Shown: positions 23,664-35,298 of the stretch, one piece after another | How positions within the stretch are numbered: the first letter of the stretch is position 1 | How the letters are laid out: the number at the start of each line of letters is the position of its first letter | Assembly: GCF_023053635.1 (NCBI RefSeq) | Contig: NC_086180.1 | Coordinates: forward strand, 40,042,947 to 40,106,946 | Source of the DNA: Elgaria multicarinata webbii | Taxonomy: Eukaryota > Chordata > Lepidosauria > Squamata > Anguidae | Direction: 5' to 3' | DNA length: 64,000 nt | The notes under the pieces: generated by a model | What the model was told of the DNA's origin: nothing | What the model saw: the letters and a program-made list of their open reading frames with translations, nothing else | Databases searched by the model: none | Translations under genes and position numbers: made by a program

Positions 23664-24603
23664 GGCCTTTGCTAGACCTACCAGTAAATCCGCACCAGAT
23701 GAGGGGAGACCCCGTGATGCAAGTATCGTGGGATGTCGCCCTAGTCTACACGTCAGGCGCGACGAGCTCAAGGAGAGACCTGTCGCGTCTGCAATTTTTT
23801 TTTAAAGGACCGAAGTGAACGAACGCTTGTGCGCCAAGGTAAGTGGTTTTTTTAAAAAATGGTTTCCCCCGCTCCCCCCACCCTGCCCCTGATGGGCGCA
23901 GCTCCCGACTCCTCACGAGTAAATGCGCGGAACCAGGAAAAGCTGCGAAAATGGGCCATACTCTCGCGGTCTCGGGCCTGAGACTGCGAGAAAAAGCGGG
24001 CCCAAAGGGGTAGGCTTTATCCTGGGGCCAAGGAGGGTTGATCCCTGCCTAAGCCTGGGATCCCCTGTGCATCATCTGGATGCACAGGAGCGATCCCGGG
24101 TATCAGCCCAGGTTAACCTGTGGTACGGGGTCCCCACTGGGGCCCTTCGGGTTCGTGCCTAGCTGCAATGTTCCAATCAGAGATAGACACAGGGTAAGAT
24201 CAATGCCTTGGCTTTATTTCACACAGTGGAAAGTCTGCCAGTCTCAAATACAGAAGCAGCCCCGAGTGCCAATCATTCGGGGGTTTTATACAGTTTACAA
24301 AACAAATTAGCTCTAGTAGATTTCTATAGCTTAGCTATTCATTAACATTACAGCCAGCGTCCTTTGGCCTGGTTCTAGTGCTTATACAAAGATCACACGC
24401 CTATGTGACAATGCTGCTGTGCATGAGACTAGCGCGTGGGGTGGGGGTTTCCCAGAATAGTTAACTCATTGTTATTATCTGCTTACTTGACCTGTTTGGA
24501 AAGTACCAGAGTACGTGATCTGCTCACTTGGGCTCTTTAGCTGCATATCTAATGCATATCTCTTATAGCTTACTTATTTCAAACCCCTGGTCTAGCAAAG
24601 GCC
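23664..24603 (+). mobile_element. CTAGACC-type MITE, copy B, carrying a solo LTR
   Basis: Ends are GGCCTTTGCTAGACC and GGTCTAGCAAAGGCC, perfect 15-bp inverted repeats. Flanks are TTT and TAA, so no clear duplication. The interior follows the family plan: terminal 'gatgaggggagacc' hairpin, 'cacgtcaggcgcgacgagctcaaggagagacc', 'aacgaacgcttgtgcgccaaggtaagtgg', 'ccgctccccccaccctgcccctgatgggcgcagc', 'cgagaaaaagcgggcccaaaggggtaggc', 'gggatcccctgtgcatcatctggatgcacagg'. Without the LTR and its duplication the copy is about 473 bp. It lies inside the L2-like LINE. Confidence 0.85.
24119..24581 (-). mobile_element. Solo LTR of an endogenous retrovirus-like element, minus strand
   Basis: 463 bp bounded by TG...CA with 4-bp flanks AACC at 24115-24118 and 24582-24585, a duplication length common for gammaretrovirus-like (class I) elements. 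A minus-strand AATAAA signal is at about 24213. No internal region is present. It sits near the right end of MITE copy B, so it is the youngest of the nested insertions in the LINE. Confidence 0.7.
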
Positions 24604-24773
24604 TAAGTGTGTAAGTGGCTACTGTTTTCATTCTATTGTTGCTGTGTTTTTATTGTATTTTAACGTATTTTATTATTATTTTAATCAAGTGTTATTTATG
24701 ATTGTAAGCTACCTTGGTAGAAAGGCAGGGTACAAATCAAATCAATCAATAAAATAATAAATAATAATTAAGA

Positions 24774-24850
24774 CCAAAATCCTGTGTGTACTTACTTGAG
24801 AGTAAGTCCCATTGAACTCATTAGGATTTATGTCAGAGTAGTTGTCCATT
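24774..24850 (+). repeat. Dispersed short repeat, single copy
   Basis: 'aaaatcctgtgtgtacttacttgagagtaagtcccattgaactcattaggatttatgtcagagtag' matches the family at 11684 and 12118. It lies directly after the LINE tail. Confidence 0.6.
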
Positions 24851-25595
24851 AGATTAAATGCATATTAATTCAGAGTTTTCAATAACGTTTCCCCTAATTT
24901 TCTGAATTGTGATATCTGGTTTGTACATGGTTAAAAGAAAAAGAAAAAGTGTCCTGGCAAGCATATTTCTGCTGAGCTGTAAGCAAAGAATTGAAACATC
25001 AACATGCTTTAATCACTTATTATAGCTCAAACAATCCAATATTAAAACACATTTCCGCATGAGCAACTTATAAGTAATAACGGAACGAAATTACTTGTAA
25101 TGTGGAAAACCGTTCCTTAACTGCAACTCATTAAATAAATTACGCTATATTATCCCATATTATTACAATGCTGAAAATAGAATTTAGCAGTGGGGGTTCT
25201 GACACTTTTCCTTCCCTTTTAGTGTTCATAGCAGATCTGTTTTGAACATAATTTGTTCTAATGAAGAGGTATCATGTATTACCAGTTTGTTGCGACAACT
25301 CCTGGAAATAATGTTCTCAGAGAAAGGCACTGAGCTGAACAGCAACATTTTCTTCCATTGAGCGTGAGTGATTTGGAAGCCAAAGTGGCTGAATACAAGA
25401 TTTCACACCCTACAAAGAAACAATAGTTCCTACTTTTTCATTTGATGGTACTAATGTCAGTGCTCAAATTTGGAGGGAGGACACGGGTGCTCTTAACAAA
25501 ATCTATAAGACTCACTACTGACTCCTCCCAATTTCAGCCAAATCATGCCACCTGCAATATCTTCTAAAAGGAGGAGGTCCATGTAAGCCACCTTA
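24851..25595. other. Unassigned non-coding DNA
   Basis: No gene or repeat recognised. Confidence 0.4.
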
Positions 25596-25962
25596 GGTTC
25601 CTTAGATTGAGGGGAGACATGATAGCACTCTTCAAATACTTAAAAGGTTGTCACACAGAGGAGGGCCAGGATCTCTTCTCGATTCTCCCAGAGTGCAGGA
25701 CACGGAATAACGGGCTCAAGTTAAAGGAAGCCAGATTCCGGCTGGACATCAGGAAAAACTTCCTGACTGTTAGAGCAGTGCGACAGTGGAATCAGCTACC
25801 TAGGGAGGTTGTGGGCTCTCCCACACTAGAGGCATTCAAGAGGCAGCTGGACAACCATCTGTCAGGGATGCTTTAGGGTGGATCCCTGCATTGAGCAGGG
25901 GGTTGGACTCGATGGCCTTGTAGGCCCCTTCCAACTCTGCTATTCTATGATTCTATGATTCC
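25596..25962 (+). mobile_element. CR1 LINE 3' end, plus strand
   Basis: A continuous frame (25607-25876) reads '[20 protein letters not shown]', '..[21 protein letters not shown]', 'IRKNFLTVRAVRQWNQLPRE', 'VVGSPTLEAFKRQLDNHLSG', the segment found at the end of CR1 copies in birds and reptiles. It is followed by 'gggttggactcgatggccttgtaggccccttccaactctgctattctatgattctatg'. The ATTCTATG octamer repeats at the end are the diagnostic CR1 3' terminus. 5'-truncated. Closely similar to 54020-54488. Confidence 0.93.
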
Positions 25963-25989
25963 TTACAAAAGGGGGGAAACAGGGTATAA

Positions 25990-25999
25990 ATAATAATAA

Positions 26000-26034
<35 letters not shown>

Positions 26035-26036
26035 AT
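25990..26036. repeat. (AAAT)n microsatellite
   Basis: About ten AAAT tetranucleotides, preceded by an AAT run. Confidence 0.93.
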
Positions 26037-26089
26037 GTGGTAGCTAACGGGGCTGTCAGAATAGGACCCTCCTGTCACTGTAATTCAAG

Positions 26090-26290
26090 GCCTGTACAAC
26101 TAATATATATTGCCTCTCCCTCTGGATCGAGGTGGGGTGCAATACTAAATACAACATAATACATAAAATTAATTAAAAGAGCATATAAAAACAATTCAAT
26201 ATTAAATTCACAGCATCTTAAAAGTAGCCTGAGTAAACTAAGTATTGCAGAGCTGCACACCAGACTGCCTCTTCTTCAGCCAGGCACTGA
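26090..26290 (-). repeat. L2-like LINE 3' end, minus strand
   Basis: 'tattgcctctccctctggatcgaggtggggtgcaatac' is the reverse complement of the terminal box at 9040-9070. It is followed by A-rich 3' UTR and 'cttcttcagccaggcactgagggc'. Confidence 0.6.
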
Positions 26291-27068
26291 GGGCCTAACA
26301 ATGCATTATATTCATGACTTGAATAACAATCACAATAATTAAATTCCAGGCATGGGGAGATGTCAAGGGCACCCAACTGGGTCCAGGAGTCCTATGGACT
26401 CCCCTGATCCAGCCAGGCATCCACAACACGTTTTCTGTTGTTTAAATGGCCTTTATGGCAGCCATTTATGCAATCGGGGAAATGTGCAATTTCTGGAGAC
26501 TCTATTGTTGTGCACAATGTAGGTTCCAGATGAGAGCGGACCAACTTGCAACGTTGTTGGATGCTTGCTGAGATGCAAAAGAAGCTCATGCCATGCCGCA
26601 AGTGGGGGCGGGACGAGCGCCTGACAAATCAGACCCAGTTGAGTATGACCATCCGTAGGCATGAAGGGAACATATGGGGAGGGACAGAGCTTCAAGCCTT
26701 TCCTCCCCAGCTGTGTTATCGGTGGAAATCCCCCTCTAGTGTGGGATTAGCATTAGGAAATAAAGTTCCCATTGGTGATAAATTCCTACGAACCCTCCAC
26801 TGGCAACTGGCTAATGCACACTTATAGAGTTTTGGGGCACATGTGTTGGATTGCTGCTTTGAGAGAAAAGAGGCCAAGGAAGGCAAAGTGGTCGCCTATA
26901 AAGTCGAGTCACCCCCTTGCTCCTAATTATCCAGTGTGACTGTGCTATAGTGCCTGCCCTTATGCTCTTTCACAGAGGAAGGATTAGGCAATTCAGCCTC
27001 TACTAACAAGCTACTAATTATTTTCTTTATTTGTTAATGGGACAATTCTGCCTCTACTAACAAGATAC
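26291..27068. other. Unassigned non-coding DNA
   Basis: GC-richer than its surroundings at about 26400-26800, with overlapping short frames on both strands. No family recognised; an unknown repeat is possible. Confidence 0.35.
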
Positions 27069-27071
27069 TAA

Positions 27072-27416
27072 GGGCTCCATCACATGTGGGAAAACACGCT
27101 CCCTACCATTGCTTCTCCACTCTTGTTTTTGTTGCTCAGTTACTTCCTTTTTCAAAACAGGAAGTAAGCAGTGAGCATGAGGCCCATTGAGTCCGCTGTT
27201 CTAATCCTGCTGCTTCTCGTACACACAGCAGGAGAGTGCAGCAACTTCCAAGTTTAAAATTATATCGGACTTTCTTGGGAGTGTTTTTGTCATGCAAGGA
27301 AGGCCAGAAGGGGCGGAAGGCGCTTGGGAGGCAGACTACATCATGTGAGGGACCTGTGAAAAATCCATGAGTGCCCAGTAACAAGTGTGCAATAAAATGC
27401 TTGTCGGATGGAGCCC
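27072..27416. mobile_element. PIF/Harbinger-like MITE with TAA duplication
   Basis: 345 bp starting GGGCTCCATC and ending GATGGAGCCC (perfect 10-bp inverted repeat), flanked by TAA at 27069-27071 and 27417-27419. A 3-bp TWA-type duplication with G-rich termini is the Harbinger signature. The interior holds a 'acttcctttttcaaaacaggaagt' hairpin and no coding region. Confidence 0.75.
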
Positions 27417-28519
27417 TAATTCTTTCCTTTATTTGTCAATGGGGCAAATCTACCCCACTTACAAACCACAGCCAGGTAAATTGTGAATATAATAATTCAT
27501 CTGGAGAAAGCTTTAATATTGTATCTAATGTAGAAATTATTATGATATCAGTTTTCATTGTATGATATGATTAAGAAGAGTGGCCTGTATAACTTTTGAG
27601 AAAGAGTTACTCCTATTCAAATAGTAACACACCTGGGGTCTGTTGGACTGAAAAGTTTGATATTATACTGAGATGATGTATATGCATTGGAAATATTTAT
27701 GTCCTTTGCAATTTGGTGTGCATAATCATGTGTGCCTTATTTGGAATGTAAAATCATAACACTTGAAAATGCGGAATCTGGTTTGATGTGACCTCATCAA
27801 GGAGATAATGGAATAATCAGATATCATTAGAAGAGTGTTTTAAGTGTTTCCCATAAAGCTTTCCTTACCGAATCTCTTTGTATAATCCTATCTCTCCCCC
27901 CCACCCTGTGTCACTTAAGTAATATGAATATAATTTTCATTCATGGATTGCTAACCCACCTCAGTTCCAAAATTATATGCAAGAGCTCACCTTAACAAAA
28001 TAAAAATAAAACAGGGACTTCATTAATGTTCCTCTCTTGACAGCTGTGTCATACTTTTTAATTGTGTGGATGACCTCCTGAAATTCTGGTACCCAATCAA
28101 GTGTTAGGGATAGATGAATCTGTCACTTTCGCTTTATCCTATATTCGATGTTTTAAGATCTCGTGCCTACCAAAGCTCATGACACAATGTTTTTGTTAGT
28201 TTTAATGATGCCACTGGATTATTTTAATTTTGCAGATGCTAGCAAGAAATTCTGGCTATAATTAGTGATGAAAGAATCTCTTCTCCTTCATTCAAATGTT
28301 TTAAGTCTCAAATTCTTTCCATCCCAAAATGAATTGGATAAATTGTCATCTAAATATACGCTGAAATGAAATTCTCAACAATCTATATTGGCCAAATTTA
28401 GTAGGTACAGCTATTCTCAGCACAGAGAGGACCATGTTGTACCTGTTTGCCATATAGCTGTTAAAGATGATGAGCCTGTCAGAAAAAATGCCTTACTTCC
28501 ATGCCCAGCACAGTCTGGA
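27417..28519. other. Unassigned non-coding DNA
   Basis: AT-rich, no recognised repeat or gene. Confidence 0.4.
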
Positions 28520-28626
28520 TGTGTAACCCTCCCTCACAGGGGAGATGCTCCAGTCCCTTGATCATTTTAGTTCCCCTTTTCTGCATTTTTTCCAGCTCTA
28601 TAATATCTTTTTTTTAGGTGTGGTTA
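28520..28626 (-). repeat. CR1-type LINE fragment, minus strand
   Basis: 'ccagtcccttgatcattttagttccccttttctgcattttttccagctctataatatc' is the reverse complement of the CR1 segment before the 'LFKYLKG' region (compare the plus-strand 'gatgatcaggggtctggaaaa' at 54058). Short and diverged. Confidence 0.6.
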
Positions 28627-29530
28627 ATAAATTCTCATCCATTCCTAGTGTTTACACACATCATTTATTTAAAGACTTGAGCTTTTCTCTGAAATTAATG
28701 GCTAGTCCATGCAGAATGGAAAGATTGGTGTGGAAAAGACTTATGATATGGACGTATGTGGATGATATGAAAATAGTCTATAGGCAATGTTGATTGTTTA
28801 GTTCAAGGGAAGAGGGTTCTTTCTAATTTTGTGCATAATTTTTGCCAGCAGTAACAAGTACCACCCCCCTTTCCAAAATTTAGGGGAGCCTTCAAAAAGT
28901 GGGTGACAAGTTCAGGGCAATGCCACTGCAGTGCAGTAAATGACATCGTCATACAACAGTGCCCCCACCCCTGTGAGGACAAGTGGTCTTTTCTTCCCTT
29001 AGCAATGTCATTATGGAACCAAATCTGATTGGATATGCAGTATTGCAAACCAATATGCTCATTCTATACTCCCTGATTGGTTGGGATCATTTCTGGAAGG
29101 AAAATTACACTGCAGTAGCAGCAGTGAGAGGGAATGGCATCTATGACCAGCTTGGTACAGTTCCAAAAGAGATTCAAGGATGTGTTTTTGCACTGACCCC
29201 CCTTTTCAAAAGCACACTTTCACCCCAATCATGTTTCCAGGCAAACATTAGGTGCAGCAATGTATCCACTTCTTTCCCTGCCAAATGTTCAGTCCTCCAA
29301 TCTTCAAGGTCTAGCTCCCTCCTTGTGAATAATACATGCTGCCTATAGGCTCTATGAGAAATTTTCCTGCCGCTCCATCCTCAGCCTCAATTCCTCTATC
29401 TCAAAGATGGCTCCTGAAACAATACCAGTGGCCCTAGCATAGATTTCAGAAAACACATCCATTTACTGCCCCTCCTCTCATCAGTGACCTCCTGTCATCT
29501 CAGCTTCATATTTCACTAGCTAACTACATT
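28627..29530. other. Unassigned non-coding DNA
   Basis: A 121-codon frame at 28983-29348 has no recognisable domain or composition bias and no splice or promoter context. It is treated as chance. Confidence 0.4.
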
Positions 29531-29987
29531 GGCCTTAGCTAGACCTACCTTATACTCCACGACGGAGGAGGGAAGATCTCGCATTGTGATTAATGCGAGA
29601 TCCCTCCTCCGTTTACACGTGAGGCGCAACGACCTCAGGAAGAGAGGCATTGCATTCGTCACTTTTTTATTAAAGGAGTGCATGAATGGTCATGCACTAA
29701 AGATAAGGTTTTTCAAATTTTAATTACTTTTCCTGCTCCCCCCACCCTAACCTTGATGATCGCAGCACTCCTGAGGAGTACTGCGCCCAGCTCCATGTGA
29801 GTAAACGCATGGAGTTGGGTCAAACCGTGGCAACGGGCCACACATTCCACGGCCTCAGGCTCAGCCCGGGACTGCAGAAAAAGCAGGCCCAAAGGGGAGG
29901 GCTCCATCCTGGAGCAAGGGAGGGATGTGGACACACAGGGACGATCCTGGGGTTTGCCCCGTGATAAAGCCCGGTCTAGGTAAGGCC
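29531..29987 (+). mobile_element. CTAGACC-type MITE, copy C
   Basis: 457 bp, GGCCTTAGCTAGACC at the left and CCGGTCTAGGTAAGGCC at the right, flanked by ATT at 29528-29530 and 29988-29990. The interior has the 'gatctcgcattgtgattaatgcgagatc' hairpin, 'acgtgaggcgcaacgacctcagg', 'gcatgaatggtcatgcac', 'cctgctccccccaccctaacc' and 'aaaaagcaggcccaaaggggagggc' blocks. Many family CpGs have become TG/CA, so it is older than copies B and F. It is the same length as copy A. Confidence 0.82.
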
Positions 29988-29990
29988 ATT

Positions 29991-31429
29991 ATCAAGCCTG
30001 ACCAACTGTGAGGATATTAGATGGTTCCTTCTCCTAGACTAGTATATGAAGAACAGAGTAATCTCTAAGAATACAAAAGACGTCCCTCTTCTCAGCCTAT
30101 GTTTTCCATTAATTACTTGTCCTTTGCCCATTACCAACCCAACTCTCTGGGATCTCTTCCCACTCAGTATCGAAGCCTTCAGCTGCCCAGTCTATGCCCC
30201 CTTTTCTGCCACAGCCTCATCCTGTTCCTATATTTTCTATTTTCTTCCATTCAAGGGCATAATCCTATACAAGTTTACACAGCATGGCTGGTTAGGGAAT
30301 ACTGGGTGTTGTAGGATTATTTTCTGTCCAAACATGCATAGGATTCCATCTTAAACTGGCATTTCATAGAAACTGCAATGTGTGAGAAACTCTATTGTTG
30401 TTCAGCATTTACTTCTGTGGGTTTAGAATATTAATGAGCATTCTGTGACATTAGAGCAGCTGAATAAACATCCAGAGTGGATGTGGTTGACAGGTAATAG
30501 GAGTAAAAGGCAGTCAGCAGCAACAAGTTTGTGATTGCTTTATAAACATATGATTTCTGCCTTTTCTTCACCCAATCCTCTACCGTAAGTTCAAAACTTC
30601 ATTGATGAGAAATAACCACTGACTCGCAGGATTGGTTCTTGGTTGCTTTTTTATTTCTTGAACACCTTTAGAAAATGAATAAGTCTGAGCTGGAAATCTA
30701 TCCACAGACTGATAAATATCTCAGCAAATTGGTTTGTATGCACAGCACAGATGCCTAATGTATATCCTGCCATGCCACCAACTTACAATAGGATAAAACC
30801 AGATGCATACATTTCACTACTTATAGGATTTCTGTTACACACTGCATTGGGTTCTTTGATGTCCTAGAACTTAAATATTGTCAAGAACTGCCTTACTGCT
30901 TGTAGGATTTCTCAGCTGTAAAGCTGCCATTTTAGACAGATAATTCTTCCTCTCCTGGGGTTTACTGGAAGTCAAGGTGACTTTAAATGTCTCATCCAGG
31001 GCATTTTTAACCTGAAGAATAATTTTCTAGTAAGGATTTACAGTAGTTTCCAACTGAAATAAATCATGAGCTTTGTTGGTCAAGAGTGACTTAAGCATTT
31101 TAATTATTGGAATTTAGAGGAGAATGAAGCAGAAAGGTTTCCATGCTATTTAAGTCTTAACCTTTCTGATCTGTTTCTTTTCTTCATGTAAGAAGCTAAA
31201 ATATTACTTTAAAAAGACAATTCTATACAGACATTTGATAAGCAGGTTTGGTTCCTCTTTTGTGGAGAACAGTGGAACTTCCCCCCATCCCAGAGTCCTT
31301 CAGTACATAACCTGCAGCCCTTTGGGGAATGGGGAGGGACGATCACAGAGTTTTCCATTTCCAGGATCATCCCTCAGGGGCCACACACCAGTGAGTTGTC
31401 CTGGAAGTAAAGAGAGATGGAAGTAAAGA
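29991..31429. other. Unassigned non-coding DNA
   Basis: No gene recognised. A weak dispersed-repeat-like piece ('cataatcctatacaagtttac') lies at about 30258. Confidence 0.35.
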
Positions 31430-31702
31430 AGGGCGACATTGGTTTTCTAAAAAATAGGAGACATTTGCACAGTTTTGTAATTGTGTGGGTGCTATCTTGC
31501 ATGAAGGTGAGATTTTATTTTTTTTAACCCCCCCCCCAGCAAAATTGGTACTGGAAGATGCCAAGCGCCATCCCAAAAATGGTGAAAATGTTCTCCCCCT
31601 CACCCCCAATGTCCATGGTCTCCCCCTGCACAGCTCCATGCCCATTTCCTGAGCCCTGATACTCGTGGGGAAGAGGGAAGACCCCAGGAGGGAGAGCAGA
31701 TG
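31430..31702 (+). repeat. CTAGACC-type MITE fragment, copy H
   Basis: 'cctgcacagctccatgcccatttcctgagccctgatactcgtggggaagagggaag' matches the internal block of copy G (46340-46400) closely, preceded by the poly-C and 'gccatcccaaaaatgg' type region. Termini are not found, so boundaries are approximate. Confidence 0.5.
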
Positions 31703-34700
31703 CAACCATTTATTTATTTATTTATTTTAAAAAATGACATTGTGATGCTGTATCTAAAGGCAACTGGTTTAGTTAGTGAGAAATCTTCCCAATAAGTTGG
31801 AAAAATATATGGAACACCCAGGAGGAGGGCGGGGGGAATATCAGTTGCAACTAGTGATCGTATGTGTATATGTCTGCCATAATAAATATATGGCATAATA
31901 AATATATTATTATGCAGCTTTGACATTTTACTGAGTGATAAGGAATTGAAAACTACACGTAGCTGACTTCTCCCACTGAGAACTTTATCCCTGATACTTT
32001 TAGCCTTACTCTGAACTAACTGCGCTTGACCACTGAATCCATTATTAACATAGGGCTAAGGAAATCATGCTGCCATTCATTTAGGTCACATTGCTGAATA
32101 CATGCTAAAAGAAAGAACTTTAAAGCTTCATATTGTCATGATTATAGCTTAAAGATAATCAATCCAGACATCTGGTGCTAAGTTTACTGGCAAAGAAATT
32201 AAAACCTAGACTTTAAAATCTACCTGATCTTAGGCCCATCTAGAGGTTCACATTTACAGACATCATTTTAATGAAGTTGCACATGTGCTGAGATGTTGCT
32301 ATATTTAGAGAGGAGCTGATCTTGCCAGGTGCTCTTCTTTTAGATTATGTTCAACTCTTAACCCCTCTCACTTTTTGACACTTTTCCAAAATTCTGTTGT
32401 ATTGTAATGTGATCAAGAAACTGAAGCCAGGATGAAGCCATGGAAACCTAGAGCATGGAACAAGTGCAGCCCCCAACTCACTGATGTCTGTGAGTGCACA
32501 CCTTTGTTTTCTCCCATATAGGTGAAGTATCACTGTTCACATCTATGAAGAACAGTGAAATGCTGTACTTGGGAACAAAATCTGGCTACCACCCCAGATA
32601 TTTTGTGCCTTAGTGGTGGAGGAACCTTTTTTAAAAAAATGTGTGTGTCTGTGTTTGTGTGTCAGAATATGAAGTTGCCCAGTTTGGAAATCTTTAGCCT
32701 ATTATGAGCTGAAGCCAGCTTCCCTCTGAAGCTCTGCCACCAGCTAGCCCTCTCTGCCAATCACCCTCCCCCACCACACACACTTTCCCCCAAGCAAACT
32801 ATGGACAGGGAGAAGATAGGAGAGGGATTGTATGCCTTAGAAGCTCTTGTGAATGCTTAGCAGTATCATTCCCTGCTGCAGTACTTAAGATCGTTAATTT
32901 ACTATGCCTCCCAATCCTATGAGCTGAATCATAAAGGAAATTTGCAAGTCCCAAGCCTAGAAGACATCTCTCAGCAAGCTCTCTCCATTGTTTGTCCACT
33001 CCTTTGCAGGGGTACATTTTCAGGAGGTGGACAAGCAAGAAGGTCAATGGTTGTCACCACTAGGCTTGTTTTTCCTTAAAATCATTTCCCCACATGTTTC
33101 AAAAGCACAGATTTTTCCTTCACATCTTTTCCCCAAATCTATACATTTTTCAAACATATTTTTGTTTGTTTCCCAAATTCCACTGTAAGTGCAGAAATGT
33201 ATGGACTCAAAGCACAGATTGTATTTGGGTCTGTATTCAGATCTGGGAACTGCAAACCAGGTAAAAGAACTGAAACTAATATCTAGGAATGACTTGTCTC
33301 CATTATTGTTAGCCACCATTATCAAGGGGATCCAATGTATCTCCTCACAAGTCCTACTACCACACAGAAGTCCTACCTCCACATAGGGTTTTTCTACATG
33401 AGGCATTTATCATTTGCCCATCATTCCTCACTCACTCACAATTGTTTATGGGTTCTTTATGATTTTGTGACTCTCGCTTCTGTGTCTAACCAGCACTTTT
33501 GGTGAGAGCAGGGAAATGCAATGTTAAATTCGGAACGTGAAAGAAAGTGAATTTTCCTCTTGTGTATTTGTGCTAGTCTGCTATACCATAGTTCTACCTA
33601 GAGGTTACGTAGCAGAAAAGCAGAAAAAGAAACAGTCACTGTGTAGTGCTTGACTCTTAATTCTGCAACGAAACTGAAAGTAGGTAACAGTGGATTAACA
33701 GCCAATTAACATGCCTCAACACACACAAGATTGCCATTTTGCTGGATATTTCGGAAAATTCAAGAAAGTTGATCTGACCAGAGGATTTTTCAGACATTTC
33801 CTCAATGTGTACAGTAAACCCAAGGAGGGAAGTGCAGGACTGTGTCCCACTAGCCCTTCCTTCATGGAATAGCTAGAAAGTCTGAAAAAGGCTGTCTGAA
33901 ACTATGTAAAATATTTTCAGTAAATAAAATAAATCCATCAGGGCTAGTGCCAGTGTGCTTAGTCCCACTCCCTGGCTACACATATGTGTGGAGGTAATGA
34001 CAGAATAGGGTTTAGGACTAGGCTAAATTGGAAGGTCAGATTTCAGAGCTGGAGAGAGTGCCTCTTGTTGAAATTGAGAAAGTCTGCAGATCTGGGTCTA
34101 GAACATTACTTGAGTGGTAGTGGAAAAAAGCCCCATTCACGCTTCACGTACTGATTAACTAGCAATTAATAGTTCATTGAAACTCAAAATCAGTTCCACA
34201 GGAACAACTATTTCCTCAAAACAGCATTCATAGATATTGTTTATATTTATAGCTCACTTTGCATTAGAAAGCATGAAATGCTTTGAGATCATTTCATCCC
34301 CACAGCAGGGAAAACTATTCGGCTGACAGATACGGCTCTTGAAAACATCACATACGATCTATGCAAGAATACAAGGTAGAATTTCAATGGCTTTAAAAAG
34401 AAAAGAAAAAAGTTTCAGCAATGTGTTCTTGCTTGATGCTGCGATAGAATATCTCTCCCCATACATTTTGATGGTGGTAGAAATTGGAGCACAGAGCTGT
34501 TCCTATGAAATAGGCATTGTGCTGTGAAAATAAGAAATAGTTATCACAGAATTGTTGGTAAATCTTATTCATTTATATATTTAATTGTGTTAACCTCAGG
34601 CTTTACTTTGCTTGCCTTGGATAATTCGAGAAGGAAAAATAAATAAATAAATGTGTTCATCAGTAAAATACTGATCACCAATAGATGGCAGTGTATTCTT

Positions 34701-35298
34701 TATAATGCACATTCTTTTCTTCCATTAGCACCAAGTCACTGGCTAGTTCCAGAGGCAATACTGTTCCCGTTAATCCTGATTCCTGACAGACTGAAAAGAA
34801 TATAGGACTTTTTGCTCTAAAAATTGACATCATAGGAAAGCATAGAACAGTGAGTTGCTTCCTAATGGGGCTTTTTAAAAATCAGTTCTGCTTAATACAA
34901 TCACCATTTTGGCCCTTTGAACTGTTGTTGATGCTCACTAATCAGGCTTAAAGAAAATTACAGTTTGGATGGGTCCAAATGACCATTGATTTTTTTTGGT
35001 GAACTCTGAAAGAGTGTCTTCCTTGTATTAAATTTAAGACAAGAGAGGAGTAAATCTGTACATTGTACAGACTGAAATTATAATCTACTTCCATATCTAG
35101 AGAAGCAAGTTTCTGCACATGGATGGCTCTACCACCTGCTCAAAAGAAACAAGACAAGGAAGATTTTCAGATTAGAAAGATGTTGCTTCCAGAAACCTCT
35201 ACTGCCTGTTGCTCTTGTTTACAAGCAGGGTAGTGGGTGTTAAAGATCACTATCAGACATTCAAGCCTGGCAAGGAAACCATCTTGCAAATATCTTAC
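31703..35298. other. Long stretch without recognised repeats
   Basis: About 3.6 kb with short TTTA and GT runs (31708-31726, 32640-32662) and no recognised transposon or gene. Old repeats are unusually scarce here for this window. Confidence 0.4.

Larger units (their letters stand above)
22245..24770 (+). mobile_element. L2-like LINE, RT region to 3' end, interrupted by two MITEs
   Basis: Host pieces are 22245-23258, 23512-23663 and 24604-24770. Reverse-transcriptase signatures are readable in several frames: 'LGKVLEHMVAFHL', 'FLDEADYLDPFQSG', 'LLDFSAAFNITNHGILL' and 'VTSHLDYCNMLYRGLPLKTV', the standard order of L2/CR1-type RT C-terminal blocks. Stops and frameshifts between blocks show it is dead. 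The last piece is an AT-rich 3' UTR ending 'gattgtaagctaccttggtagaaaggcagggtacaaatcaaatcaatcaataaa'. The 5' end is truncated. Confidence 0.8.

Noticed and set aside
28545-28793. Reverse transcriptase, from a YVDD motif near the end of a short frame (about 28755)
   Set aside because: No other RT block lies before or after it. A four-residue match in an 82-codon frame is expected by chance.
28983-29348. 121-codon frame as a possible gene
   Set aside because: No recognisable domain, signal or splice context, and no reason to prefer it over chance in AT-rich DNA.
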